Assembly: GCA_963521065.1 (NCBI GenBank)
Contig: CAUQTI010000007.1
Span: 62,001 to 126,000 of the forward strand
DNA from: IOR16 sp963521065
Lineage (GTDB): Bacteria > Bacillota > Clostridia > Peptostreptococcales > Anaerovoracaceae
Reading direction: 5' to 3'
DNA: 64,000 nucleotides
Part shown: piece by piece, positions 42,409 through 50,084 of the stretch
Position numbering within the stretch: the stretch's first letter is position 1
Layout: each line of letters opens with the position of its first letter
Notes under the pieces: generated by a model
Seen by the model: only the letters and a program-made list of their open reading frames with translations
Told to the model about the DNA's origin: nothing
Database searches by the model: none
Made by a program: the position numbers and the translations under genes

Positions 42409-43452
42409 TTATTCTAAAAGTTCTTTGCGATAGATTTGATCAAATCGTTGATTTGTGCAATACGTTGGGGGTAGCTTTACCGTATCAAGTAAGGCATCGG
42501 TGCGTGTATAGTTTGCGCTGGGTCCGTGCCCGGTCTTTTCTGCGGTGCTATCACTCATTGCAAAAAAGTAACGTTTCGGAGAATCACCTGTTGACTCCCA
42601 GGTGGTATCTACATGGTAAGCGCTTCCATCAAGCAAAATTACATTCCATTCGTGATCATAGTTACCCCCGCCCCACAGCCAGCATTCATAACCAGCCTGC
42701 CACATCAAATACTGGTACATTTCTGAATAGGTCGCACAGTAGGCAGTGCCTTCGGTAAAAGCATCGTATAAATCCAGCTTCATATCATAATCATATCGCA
42801 ATGCGGAAGCGACATAGTCATATAATTCACCCGCAGTCTTTTCTTCATTTGAAACATCCGTTATATAGAGATCGAATATTTTCGTAACGTTAATCTTAAA
42901 ATCTTTTATTTTTTTTAGATAGTCACTGCGGCTCGTGACGGAAGGAGTTTCTTCCTCCCAGCCATAGCGAATCGTTAAAATTTTTGTTGCTTCATCGAAT
43001 GAAAATGGCCCCTGAGAGTTATAGTAATGTGCGTCAAATAAAAGTGCATTTGGAGGAAAAGTGAGCCTAACGGGCCTGCACAATTCTTCCCATTCCTGCT
43101 GTGTAGAAATAGAAGTAAGTTGCACACTGCTCTTTCCGGCGTACAGTGCCGAGATTACATTCCGGTAATCTGTTTCCCAATGATCTGAAAGAAAGTCTTT
43201 GACGTACGTTGGTAAAAGGATTTCCTGAAACGTCCAGTCGGAGGATTCGGTCTTATTTGAGGCTGTTTTTTTATTTGTAGAGGAATCCTGTATTACATTG
43301 TGTAAATTTTGCTTTTGTATGCCGCTGCCATATCCTCGAATCAGCCCTGAAATGATAAAAAAGAGTGCCGCTGCGATAAGAAGCACAACGATGATGAGAA
43401 GATATTTACAGTATTTTTTTTGATGGTAAGTTTTTTTTTGTTCTTCTTTCAT
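42409..43452 (-). CDS. membrane-anchored transglutaminase-like protein
   Basis: A 347-residue protein: a basic N-terminus and one membrane span (about 17-37, YLLIIVVLLIAAALFFIISG), a Ser/Thr/Lys-rich linker, then an extracellular part ending in a transglutaminase/cysteine-protease-like domain. The likely triad Cys is in GTAYCATYSEMY, His in NYDHEWNVIL and Asp in YHVDTTWE. No family-level function is recognised; cross-linking, peptidase or cell-wall roles are possible. ATG 43450-43452 has a weak GGCGG. It is divergent from the Tad-like locus. Confidence 0.75.
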   Translation of the reverse strand: MKEEQKKTYHQKKYCKYLLIIVVLLIAAALFFIISGLIRGYGSGIQKQNLHNVIQDSSTNKKTASNKTESSDWTFQEILLPTYVKDFLSDHWETDYRNVISALYAGKSSVQLTSISTQQEWEELCRPVRLTFPPNALLFDAHYYNSQGPFSFDEATKILTIRYGWEEETPSVTSRSDYLKKIKDFKINVTKIFDLYITDVSNEEKTAGELYDYVASALRYDYDMKLDLYDAFTEGTAYCATYSEMYQYLMWQAGYECWLWGGGNYDHEWNVILLDGSAYHVDTTWESTGDSPKRYFFAMSDSTAEKTGHGPSANYTRTDALLDTVKLPPTYCTNQRFDQIYRKELLE

Positions 43453-43679
43453 TTTATTCCGCCTTTATCCCAGATAATTTCTTTTTAAATTTTAATTTAG
43501 AAAACCGCGTTCTGTCAAGCACTCTATAGCAAAAGCAAGAAAGTGAAGCCTTTTCGCCGAGCATAGCTGCATTCTTTTTTATCCGATAAAGGAGAGCATA
43601 AAAGGGAATTACCGAGATTCTTTTCTATGTATGAAGACAATGTTGAAAATAATATTTTTACTTAAATGTAAAAATATGG

Positions 43680-43707
43680 TTGACGAAAAATAAAATGCTG
43701 TTATAAT
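43680..43707 (+). promoter_or_regulatory. promoter of the Tad-like locus
   Basis: TTGACG (43680-43685), 16 bases, TATAAT (43702-43707), about 37 bases before the first gene. The rest of 43453-43744 is AT-rich and shows nothing else recognisable. Confidence 0.65.
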
Positions 43708-43744
43708 TAAATTACATAAAATGGAAAAAGAAAGGTGGATGAAC

Positions 43745-44392
43745 TTGAAAGCATTTCGAATGTGGGTTGGAATTTTTTTAGTAGCCGTTTCGCTTTTAGG
43801 ACTATTTTTTTGGGAAACAAAAGGAAGAGAATGCTTTCTTATGGATGAAGTATTTGTCGCTGTAGAGAAGATACCAACAGGAAAGACCGTGTCTGCCGAT
43901 CAGTTTAAGCTGGTACATGTTCTGCGTGAAAATAAGGTGCAGGGTGCGTTCTCAAAAGAAGAAAAAGCTTTTTTACAAGGAAAGGTCACCGCGCAGATTA
44001 TTGAAAAAAATCAGCAGGTGACTTTAAATGCCTTTTCCAAGGGGATTGTTCCAATTGGAAAAGGAAAATCTATTTTTTTAATAAAACCAGAATGGATTGA
44101 CTCTAGAAGCAGTTCTTTACGGCGAGGAGATTTCGTCGATTTCTATATGGCGGAAGATGGCAGCTTTGCAGGCAGATATGCGGTTGCCTTCGTAAAGGAC
44201 GAAAAGGAACAGGAAGTGAAAAATACGGAAGGAGTTTCTCAAGATTACCTTTTGGAACGAACAGATGCAACGACACAAATCAGCCATATTGAAATTATAG
44301 CTGAGCTTGCCGCGTATGAAGAGCTTCGAAAAAAGGCAGAGGGATCCGAGAAGGGCTTTCTGATTGTTCAAGCAATGGGAGAGGATGAATAA
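43745..44392 (+). CDS. SAF-domain protein, CpaB/RcpC-like
   Basis: About 215 residues. One N-terminal membrane span (VGIFLVAVSLLGLFFW), then a SAF domain with the CpaB-type pattern VFVAVEKIPTGKTVSADQFKLV and ALNAF-like VTLNAFSKG, then a beta-rich C-terminal region (GDFVDFYM). CpaB/RcpC proteins belong to Flp/Tad pilus systems and may act at the cell wall. TTG 43745 has AAAGGTGG 6 bases upstream; ATG 43739 is too close to it and ATG 43721 has none. First gene of the locus, one base before the next. Confidence 0.7.
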   Translation: MKAFRMWVGIFLVAVSLLGLFFWETKGRECFLMDEVFVAVEKIPTGKTVSADQFKLVHVLRENKVQGAFSKEEKAFLQGKVTAQIIEKNQQVTLNAFSKGIVPIGKGKSIFLIKPEWIDSRSSSLRRGDFVDFYMAEDGSFAGRYAVAFVKDEKEQEVKNTEGVSQDYLLERTDATTQISHIEIIAELAAYEELRKKAEGSEKGFLIVQAMGEDE

Positions 44393-44393
44393 A

Positions 44394-45179
44394 GTGAAAA
44401 AATTAGTTGCATTTCACGGTTCGGATCATAAATCAGGGGCGACAATGCTTTCCCAATCAGTAGCTGAGTTGGTGGCACGAAACCGCAAAGAAATAAAAGT
44501 TCTTTGGACCGTTTTTGGACTTGGAGACGGAAAAGATTATAAAGATACAGTGGCACAATCTCTAGAAGAATTTCGCCTTCAAATTTATAGCCGCATCTTA
44601 AATAAAGAAGAGGTAATGGAGGCATCAAAGCAATCAGAAAATTTATTTATGCTGGGAGGAATTAAAAATATTTCTGAAAAACGAACTTATTTTCCAGAAA
44701 ATGCACAGTATTTCCTAGAGTGTATGAAAGATGATTTTGATCTTATCATTGCAGACTGCGGAAACGATCTGGATAGTGGAATTTCATTAGGTGCATTGGA
44801 AAATGCGGACGCCATCTATATAACGATATCACAAAAAGAGTCTGCACTGCGTCAATATGAGATAAAGTCAGAGCTTTACCAACGCTTAAACCTGAAAGCA
44901 GCCGGTATGATTTTAAACCATTTTCAAAAAGAGGACCCAATCACTTTACACTATACGGCAAGACGCCTGAATCACCCTTATGAAACAATCTTTAAAGTAA
45001 AAGATTCGGAATTTGGGCGGCAGGCAGAGCGTGACAGAAAAAGTCTGCTTTTTTATGGAGATAACACTTACGATAAAGATATTTCTGAAATTGCTGATTC
45101 TATTTTAAAACAATGTGGATTAGGAAAGTTGAATCCGGAGGAGGAAAAGAGGAAGAAACGATGGATCAATTTTATTTAG
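44394..45179 (+). CDS. TadZ/CpaE-like (MinD-family) P-loop protein
   Basis: A 261-residue protein. N-terminal KLVAFHGSDHKSGATML is a deviant-Walker-like loop (G9...K13-S-G-A-T17) of the ParA/MinD fold; LIIADCGNDLDSG corresponds to the Walker B/switch II region, and AIYITISQKESALRQYE to the later strand. TadZ proteins mark the pole and localise Tad assembly. The canonical KGGxGKT is altered, so ATPase activity is uncertain. GTG 44394 is chosen, 9 bases after GGGAGAGG; ATG 44385 touches that site. Overlaps the next gene by 19 bases. Confidence 0.65.
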   Translation: MKKLVAFHGSDHKSGATMLSQSVAELVARNRKEIKVLWTVFGLGDGKDYKDTVAQSLEEFRLQIYSRILNKEEVMEASKQSENLFMLGGIKNISEKRTYFPENAQYFLECMKDDFDLIIADCGNDLDSGISLGALENADAIYITISQKESALRQYEIKSELYQRLNLKAAGMILNHFQKEDPITLHYTARRLNHPYETIFKVKDSEFGRQAERDRKSLLFYGDNTYDKDISEIADSILKQCGLGKLNPEEEKRKKRWINFI

Positions 45180-46531
45180 ATCAATACCTTGAACAGGAAA
45201 ATCATAAAAAAAACACAGAAGAGATGGATTTTCTTTCTCTTTGCGAGCATATAAAAAATCTATTTTTTTTTGAAATGGAGAATCAAGAGGAAAATCTGTA
45301 TTCTTATATGGATATTCAAAAAAAGGCATTAATCGGGTATGAAAATGAAGTGACTTATTTTAAAGAAAAAATTAGAACTTTTATTAAGGAAGAACATGCC
45401 GAAGCAGTAACGTACCCTCCTTGGTATGAGAATCTTATTGATGGAGTTTACCATGAGAATTGGGGATTGAGTGGAATTTCACAGTGGTTTTCAAAGGAAT
45501 TTAGCGAAAGCAGTTCTTCAAAAATAATCGGGGATAGAATTTACTATCTAGAAAATGGGCACATGAAAAAAAAAGAGCAAACGATTCATAAAAATCGGCG
45601 TGAGCAGATGATTCGAGCCTTCCTACTGCTTACACCAAATGAAAGAATGGACAAGGAATACCACGAAATTTATTTGTTGGATGGAACCAGAGTTACTATA
45701 TTTGGAAAAAGTATGACCAAAAGAGAGCAGGACGTTATTATCTTTCGGCGTTATATCATACCGCAATACCGATTTGAAGAACAGGCAAGGCGAGGGACCA
45801 TCCCCTTTCAAGCGATTCCTCTTTTTCAATCCATGGTTCACTTAGGTTACAATGTAGTTTTTACAGGTGCGGTTCGAACCGCAAAAACTACGTTTCTATC
45901 AACGTGGCAAAGTTATGAGGATGTAACCTTGGAAGGGGTTATGGTGGAAACAGACCCTGAAATTCCACTGCATCGTCTTATGCCGGAAGCACCGATTGTG
46001 CAATTGCTCGCCGATGAAGGCAGACTCTCAAGCATTACGAAAAATTTGCTGCGCAGCGATGCCGATTACTTTATTTTTGCTGAAGCAAGAGACGGCAATG
46101 CACTGGATACGGCTTTGCGGATTGCAGCAAAGGGGACAAAACGAATGAAGCTGACCTTTCATACAAGAGATCCAATGGAGTTTCCTTTGGACGTTGCGAT
46201 TGAAATACTAAAAGAACGAGGAGGTGAGCTTAAATCAACGATGACAAAGGTGGTACAGAGCTTTGACTATATTTTTCATTTCGTACAATTGAAAGAGAAA
46301 AACAAAAAGAGATTGAAGGGCATTTATGAGCTGGGGTTGCATCAGCCGGGGCATGAAATACAAATAAATCCGATTTGTTTGTATGACTATCAAAAAGATG
46401 GGTGGCGTTTTTTTTCAGAAATTGGGGCAAAAATTGAGCAGCATGGGCTGGAAGAGGATGAAGCACAGTATGAGGAATTTAAAAAGCAATTGAATGCGTT
46501 GGCTATTCAGGAGGTAATACGCAATGAATAG
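45161..46531 (+). CDS. TadA/CpaF-like secretion ATPase with altered Walker motifs
   Basis: A 456-residue protein resembling the type II/IV secretion ATPases that power Tad pili. The region before the P-loop (YEIYLLDGTRVTIFG...IIFRRYIIP) follows the CpaF pattern. The Walker A is GAVRTAKTT (236-244) rather than GGTGSGKTT, retaining the Lys and Thr; the Walker B region is DYFIFAEARD (302-311) where CpaF has xIIVGEVRG, keeping the Glu and Arg; LTFHTRDP replaces the STxHAN-like motif. The N-terminal 150 residues are acidic and unlike standard CpaF. ATG 45161 follows GAGGAAGAAACG. Its stop overlaps the tadB-like start. Confidence 0.75.
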   Translation: MDQFYLDQYLEQENHKKNTEEMDFLSLCEHIKNLFFFEMENQEENLYSYMDIQKKALIGYENEVTYFKEKIRTFIKEEHAEAVTYPPWYENLIDGVYHENWGLSGISQWFSKEFSESSSSKIIGDRIYYLENGHMKKKEQTIHKNRREQMIRAFLLLTPNERMDKEYHEIYLLDGTRVTIFGKSMTKREQDVIIFRRYIIPQYRFEEQARRGTIPFQAIPLFQSMVHLGYNVVFTGAVRTAKTTFLSTWQSYEDVTLEGVMVETDPEIPLHRLMPEAPIVQLLADEGRLSSITKNLLRSDADYFIFAEARDGNALDTALRIAAKGTKRMKLTFHTRDPMEFPLDVAIEILKERGGELKSTMTKVVQSFDYIFHFVQLKEKNKKRLKGIYELGLHQPGHEIQINPICLYDYQKDGWRFFSEIGAKIEQHGLEEDEAQYEEFKKQLNALAIQEVIRNE

Positions 46532-47471
46532 GAGTATTGTAGTTTCTGTCTTTATCATTTCGATATTATATATTTTTTTAATAACTGGATATTTTATATT
46601 GCTTTCTCCGGCATTCCAAAAGTTGCAAGGGATTTTTGTAATAAAAAAACGACTGAAAATGAATGGGGAACAGCGAAATACTTCAATCATTTCTAAGCAT
46701 TTAAATCAGATTTTACTAACGACTGGAGTGCGTTGTTTTACACCTTACCGCTTTGTTGCGTTTAGCTGCATCATTTTTCTTTTATTTTTTTATTTGGGAA
46801 TTCAAAGTTTTTCAGCTGTGATTACCTTTCTTTTAAGCAGTTTTGGGGGAATCTTGCCATACGGTTTGCTGCGGATTCGGCTTGAAAGTATTCGGCATAA
46901 AGGGAGCTTTGAAGGAGAAGAGGTCATTTCGGAATTTCTAAGGCAATATCGTATCTGTAATTACAATGTTTATGAAACGCTAGAGCAAATGATTGCGAAT
47001 TTGAAGCATTGTAAGATAAGCAGGAGATTATTTTTTCAGATTTTACTTCGTTTGAGAAATACGGGTAATCCGATTTTAATCAGAGAAGCTTGTGAGCTCT
47101 ATTATTTTGGAATCCATACAAATTGGAGTCGGATGCTGGCAACAAACCTTCAGGTTGCAGCAGAGAAAGGTGTAAATATATCATTAGCGGTAGAAGATAT
47201 TTTGATTCAGCTGCGCGATGCAAGGAGTGCAACCGAAGAACGAAGGCGCATGAATAGTGAGGCAACACGGATGACGGTATTTATGATTCCATTGCTTTAT
47301 GTGGCAACTATTTTATTAGCTTGCAGATACATGGATCTGCCTTTTTCAAGTTTCTGTGCAAACCAATTTCAAACCTCTCAGGGGTTATTGTTTTTTCTTT
47401 TTATCTGGTTTTCTTTTTTATTTAACTTATTGGTGTTGGATTATTTTAATCACCATAGATTCGATTGCTGA
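46524..47471 (+). CDS. TadB-like inner-membrane platform protein
   Basis: A 315-residue membrane protein with spans at about 6-30, 73-110, 250-268 and 285-308, and a cytoplasmic helical region with EVISEFLRQYRICNYNVYETLEQ and NISLAVEDILIQLRDARSATEERRR between. That layout matches the type II secretion F/TadB platform family. Its start overlaps the ATPase stop by 8 bases, with AGGAGG upstream, indicating coupling. Confidence 0.65.
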   Translation: MNRSIVVSVFIISILYIFLITGYFILLSPAFQKLQGIFVIKKRLKMNGEQRNTSIISKHLNQILLTTGVRCFTPYRFVAFSCIIFLLFFYLGIQSFSAVITFLLSSFGGILPYGLLRIRLESIRHKGSFEGEEVISEFLRQYRICNYNVYETLEQMIANLKHCKISRRLFFQILLRLRNTGNPILIREACELYYFGIHTNWSRMLATNLQVAAEKGVNISLAVEDILIQLRDARSATEERRRMNSEATRMTVFMIPLLYVATILLACRYMDLPFSSFCANQFQTSQGLLFFLFIWFSFLFNLLVLDYFNHHRFDC

Positions 47472-47482
47472 AAGGGGGAACA

Positions 47483-48166
47483 ATGCGACAGAGTGTTTGG
47501 ATTCCAATTATTCTTTTACTTCTTTTTTATCTGGGAATCTTACTGATTCGAAGTGGAAGGTTCAAGCGATTCCCGGATAAAGGTAAAATAGGTATCTTAA
47601 AAAATATAGTATTAAAAAAATGCAGAACTTTCATTTCCATAGGGAGTGAGAATGCAATATTAAATTTCATAAAAAAAGTAAGAAGGGAGATGAAAAAAGA
47701 AAAATATGAAAGTGAGATTTATGAGGGAATTTCTTATCTGCGTAACTTAATTGCAATCGAGAGAGGGAAAAAAATGAGCACACCCTGGATTCTGGAAGAG
47801 CTTGCGGATCTTCAAGGCATAATGCAGCCGCATTATTTGAAGCTTCTTCATTACGTCAGGATGAATCACAAAGAAGAGGGGCTGCGCATTTTTTCAAAGG
47901 ATATAGACAGTGCAATCGCAAATGATTACGGTAGATTGTTATTGCAATGGGAAGAGACAGAAGCACAGCATTGGTGGGAAACTTTAAAAACGTACCAGGG
48001 GACAATCAAAGAAATTAAGAGAACAAAGCAAAGAAAAACCGATGAATTGATGAGTGATCTTATTTATTTTCCTGTTGTAATCAATGTCATGTTAGTATTA
48101 ATGAATTTTATTTATGTAGCTTATTTTATTGAGCAGCAGAAGCAGCTGTTATGGGTATTTCAATGA
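47483..48166 (+). CDS. TadC-like inner-membrane protein
   Basis: A 227-residue protein with an N-terminal span (about 6-22, WIPIILLLLFYLGILLI), a charged helical cytoplasmic region, then ELMSDLIYFPVVINVMLVLMNFIYVAYFIEQ near the C-terminus. Size and position after a TadB-like gene suggest TadC, though sequence support is weaker because the second F-domain pattern is not obvious. ATG 47483 follows AAAGGGGG. Last large membrane gene before the small-peptide cluster. Confidence 0.5.
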   Translation: MRQSVWIPIILLLLFYLGILLIRSGRFKRFPDKGKIGILKNIVLKKCRTFISIGSENAILNFIKKVRREMKKEKYESEIYEGISYLRNLIAIERGKKMSTPWILEELADLQGIMQPHYLKLLHYVRMNHKEEGLRIFSKDIDSAIANDYGRLLLQWEETEAQHWWETLKTYQGTIKEIKRTKQRKTDELMSDLIYFPVVINVMLVLMNFIYVAYFIEQQKQLLWVFQ

Positions 48167-48282
48167 GGAGACAAAGGTTGAACGGATTTCAACCTTACAG
48201 TCTATGTGTCATTTTGCACATGGAAGAAGTAAAAATAAAATGCTGGCACGGGTATACGAATTGTTTTAGTCCCACCGTAAGG

Positions 48283-48315
48283 CAAATCAACCGCTATCCT
48301 TTCAAAGTTGATTTG
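48283..48315 (+). other. hairpin between the TadC-like gene and the small membrane peptides
   Basis: CAAATCAAC (48283-48291) and GTTGATTTG (48307-48315) form a perfect 9-bp stem with a 15-base loop and no T-run. It may stabilise or process the downstream mRNA. The surrounding 200 bases (48167-48366) hold no supported gene. Confidence 0.4.
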
Positions 48316-48366
48316 TTCCTGCAAGGGGCGATGCATTTGTCCCGATAGCAGGAATGGAGATTAAAA

Positions 48367-48510
48367 ATGAAACAGATAATTGTAATGATAGCAATGGTTG
48401 TACTAGGCATTGCTCTAGCGGTCATGATTATGGCATTTAAGGAACCTGCAAAAACGATTACAGACCATGCAACGACAAGCATAACTAAGACACTGGGAAA
48501 TGCGACGTAA
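48367..48510 (+). CDS. 47-residue membrane peptide, possible minimal pilin
   Basis: MKQIIVMIAMVVLG opens a single membrane span of about 20 residues, followed by a soluble tail rich in Thr/Ala/Lys. ATG 48367 has GGAG 8 bases upstream. No prepilin-peptidase-type leader (positively charged leader, G/A-E) is seen. It shares its first seven residues (MKQIIVM) and the LGxA/MIM pattern with the next ORF, so the two look like paralogues. Location at the pilin position of a Tad-like operon suggests the extruded subunit; this is inference. Confidence 0.6.
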   Translation: MKQIIVMIAMVVLGIALAVMIMAFKEPAKTITDHATTSITKTLGNAT

Positions 48511-48554
48511 GCACAGACGAAACATGCTGATATAGAATTTTGAGAGGATAAAAT

Positions 48555-48701
48555 ATGAAGCAGATTATCGTTATGACAGCGACTATTTTGCTTGGAGTGG
48601 CTATCTTTCATATGATTATGGGTCCGCAGGATGATAGCGTGTATTCCGGAGTAAAAAGCGTCTGGCATCAGGAAATTGATATTCGCACGAAATCACCGTA
48701 A
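48555..48701 (+). CDS. 48-residue membrane peptide, paralogue of the preceding one
   Basis: MKQIIVMTATILLG starts the membrane span (to about residue 21), with a hydrophilic tail ending RTKSP. ATG 48555 follows GAGAGGATAAAAT. It lies 44 bases after the first peptide gene. Matching N-termini with divergent tails would suit two membrane-embedded subunits with different exposed ends. Function unknown. Confidence 0.6.
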   Translation: MKQIIVMTATILLGVAIFHMIMGPQDDSVYSGVKSVWHQEIDIRTKSP

Positions 48702-48790
48702 AACTTTTCAAAACTGTAATATGTTAAAGACAAGAAAGGAAGACAGAAGTATTTATTTGACAGATAGATGCTGCTAAAAAGGACAATTTT

Positions 48791-49234
48791 ATGAAAAATT
48801 TAATCGTGCTTGCTGCGGTACTGCCATTTTTACTGCTTTTTATGATGCAGTTTACACTTGATCAAAAAAATTCAGAAAACATTGGACGTTTGCAGAATTA
48901 TGTCTATGCGGCAAAGGAAGAGGCAAAGCAAGAGGGATGCTTCAGCGATAAAATTGAAGAGAAAATGAAAAATCAAATTGCAGAAGATTTTGAGATAAGC
49001 AGTGAAGAAATTCAAGTAGAGGCCACAAAAAATATACAGTATCGTATGAATCATATTGAAGAAGGTGGTGGAGATAGTCCGTTGAGAGGAATGATCCACT
49101 ATCGCGTTTCCGTTCCGATTGAAAAAGTAATCGCAGGAAATCATTTCTTTGGAATTGAAGATAAAGAAAACAGAGGGATGTATGTAATTGAGAGTTATAC
49201 GGCAAGTGAGAAACTTCCTCTGGAAATGGAATAG
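48791..49234 (+). CDS. pseudopilin-like (TadE-like) membrane protein
   Basis: A 147-residue protein: an N-terminal span (about 3-21, NLIVLAAVLPFLLLFMMQF) directly after Met-Lys, then an alpha-helical region and a beta-rich end (GMIHYRVSVPIEKVIAG). The arrangement matches minor pilins of the TadE type in outline, but I cannot claim family membership from sequence. ATG 48791 follows AAAAAGGAC; a TTGACA at 48757 upstream might add a promoter. Two bases separate it from the next gene. Confidence 0.6.
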   Translation: MKNLIVLAAVLPFLLLFMMQFTLDQKNSENIGRLQNYVYAAKEEAKQEGCFSDKIEEKMKNQIAEDFEISSEEIQVEATKNIQYRMNHIEEGGGDSPLRGMIHYRVSVPIEKVIAGNHFFGIEDKENRGMYVIESYTASEKLPLEME

Positions 49235-49236
49235 TT

Positions 49237-49647
49237 ATGAAAGTATTTTTAGTGTTTATGGGAATACTACTTATTAATCTCAGCTTCCTTGTCTATAATG
49301 GGGATATGGCACAATATGAAAAAATGCAGGTGTTTTTAAAGGCAACCGCAGAAGATTGTGCAGCAGGAGCTGCTTTATATTACGATGAAGAAAAATATAG
49401 TAAGGGCGAATGGTGTATTAGAGAGGCACAAGCCGAGCAATTTATATTGAAAAAGGTGAAGTTTGCGGAGGAAATGCTGGGTAGGGCCTATGGTGGAGTC
49501 ATTGAATACCACGTTTTGTACAGTGAAAAGGAAATTGAGGTAGAGCTATGTTATTATCTGAATAAAGATTTGTTCCGCTTACCTTTTTTATCGATGGATA
49601 AGGTGTCAAGAACTGCAAAATATGAATGGAAGGGCTGGGGAAAATAA
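49237..49647 (+). CDS. second pseudopilin-like membrane protein
   Basis: A 136-residue protein with an N-terminal span (about 2-19, VFLVFMGILLINLSFLVY), then a helix carrying CAAGAALYYDEEKYSKGEWC (two Cys flanking an acidic stretch) and a beta-rich end. Coupled to the previous gene by a two-base gap. It closes the Tad-like locus; the thrS promoter begins 12 bases after its stop. Role is inferred from position. Confidence 0.58.
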   Translation: MKVFLVFMGILLINLSFLVYNGDMAQYEKMQVFLKATAEDCAAGAALYYDEEKYSKGEWCIREAQAEQFILKKVKFAEEMLGRAYGGVIEYHVLYSEKEIEVELCYYLNKDLFRLPFLSMDKVSRTAKYEWKGWGK

Positions 49648-49658
49648 GAAGTAAAGTA

Positions 49659-49687
49659 TTGACCGATTTTAATAAGAAGTATATAAT
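49659..49687 (+). promoter_or_regulatory. promoter of the thrS T-box transcript
   Basis: TTGACC (49659-49664), 17 bases, TATAAT (49682-49687); transcription should start near 49694, at the head of the T-box. Confidence 0.75.
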
Positions 49688-49693
49688 GGTTAA

Positions 49694-49945
49694 GATATAG
49701 TAAATATAAAAATGCGTAGAAGAGAAACGTAGGACAGGGACGTAAATTTCAGAGAATGGGTGCCGTACCTTTGATAAAAAGGTATGAGCTGTGAGTATCC
49801 AAATTTGCATGTGCTATGACCAGCTCGGAGCAGCTCCTGATGAAGGATGCCGGCAGTTTGCTGCTGTCGTTATGAAAATGAAGTATTCGCTTGGGTGGAA
49901 CCGCAGAATTGCCCCAGGTATTGCATTGCAATACCTGGTTTTTTA
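49694..49945 (+). ncRNA. T-box leader controlling thrS
   Basis: Contains the CAGAGA element of stem I (49750 onward), the invariant T-box GGGTGGAACCGC (49893-49904) and the terminator CCAGGTATTG.../TGCAATACCTGG (49914-49938) followed by TTTTTTATT. Uncharged tRNA-Thr (one is encoded at 27652) would stabilise the antiterminator and allow thrS expression. A Thr codon ACC at 49819-49821 is a candidate specifier, but I could not fold stem I well enough to fix it. 139 bases without recognised features separate the terminator from thrS. Confidence 0.9.
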
Positions 49946-50084
49946 TTATGCAAGGGGATTATTTTTCTTATCGACAATAAATTACTACTTTACTTGTGTA
50001 AACGGGATTCTGCTTTTATATTTCATAGTAAGAAGAATAGAAAAATTACATTTTATTGATGATAAATACAGGGAGGAAAATAAG

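Noticed and set aside
45868..45883. Exact 16-base palindrome TGCGGTTCGAACCGCA resembling a tRNA T-arm, possible attachment site
   Set aside because: It lies inside the Walker A codons of the TadA-like gene, has no second copy that I noticed, and no integrase is nearby; best explained by coding sequence.
48151..48348. 65-codon ORF after the TadC-like gene
   Set aside because: Overlaps the TadC-like stop, lacks a ribosome binding site, has no membrane or domain pattern, and crosses a 9-bp hairpin.
49791..50084. N-terminal extension of threonyl-tRNA synthetase
   Set aside because: The open frame crosses the T-box and its terminator; the good ribosome binding site and TGS-domain start are at 50085.
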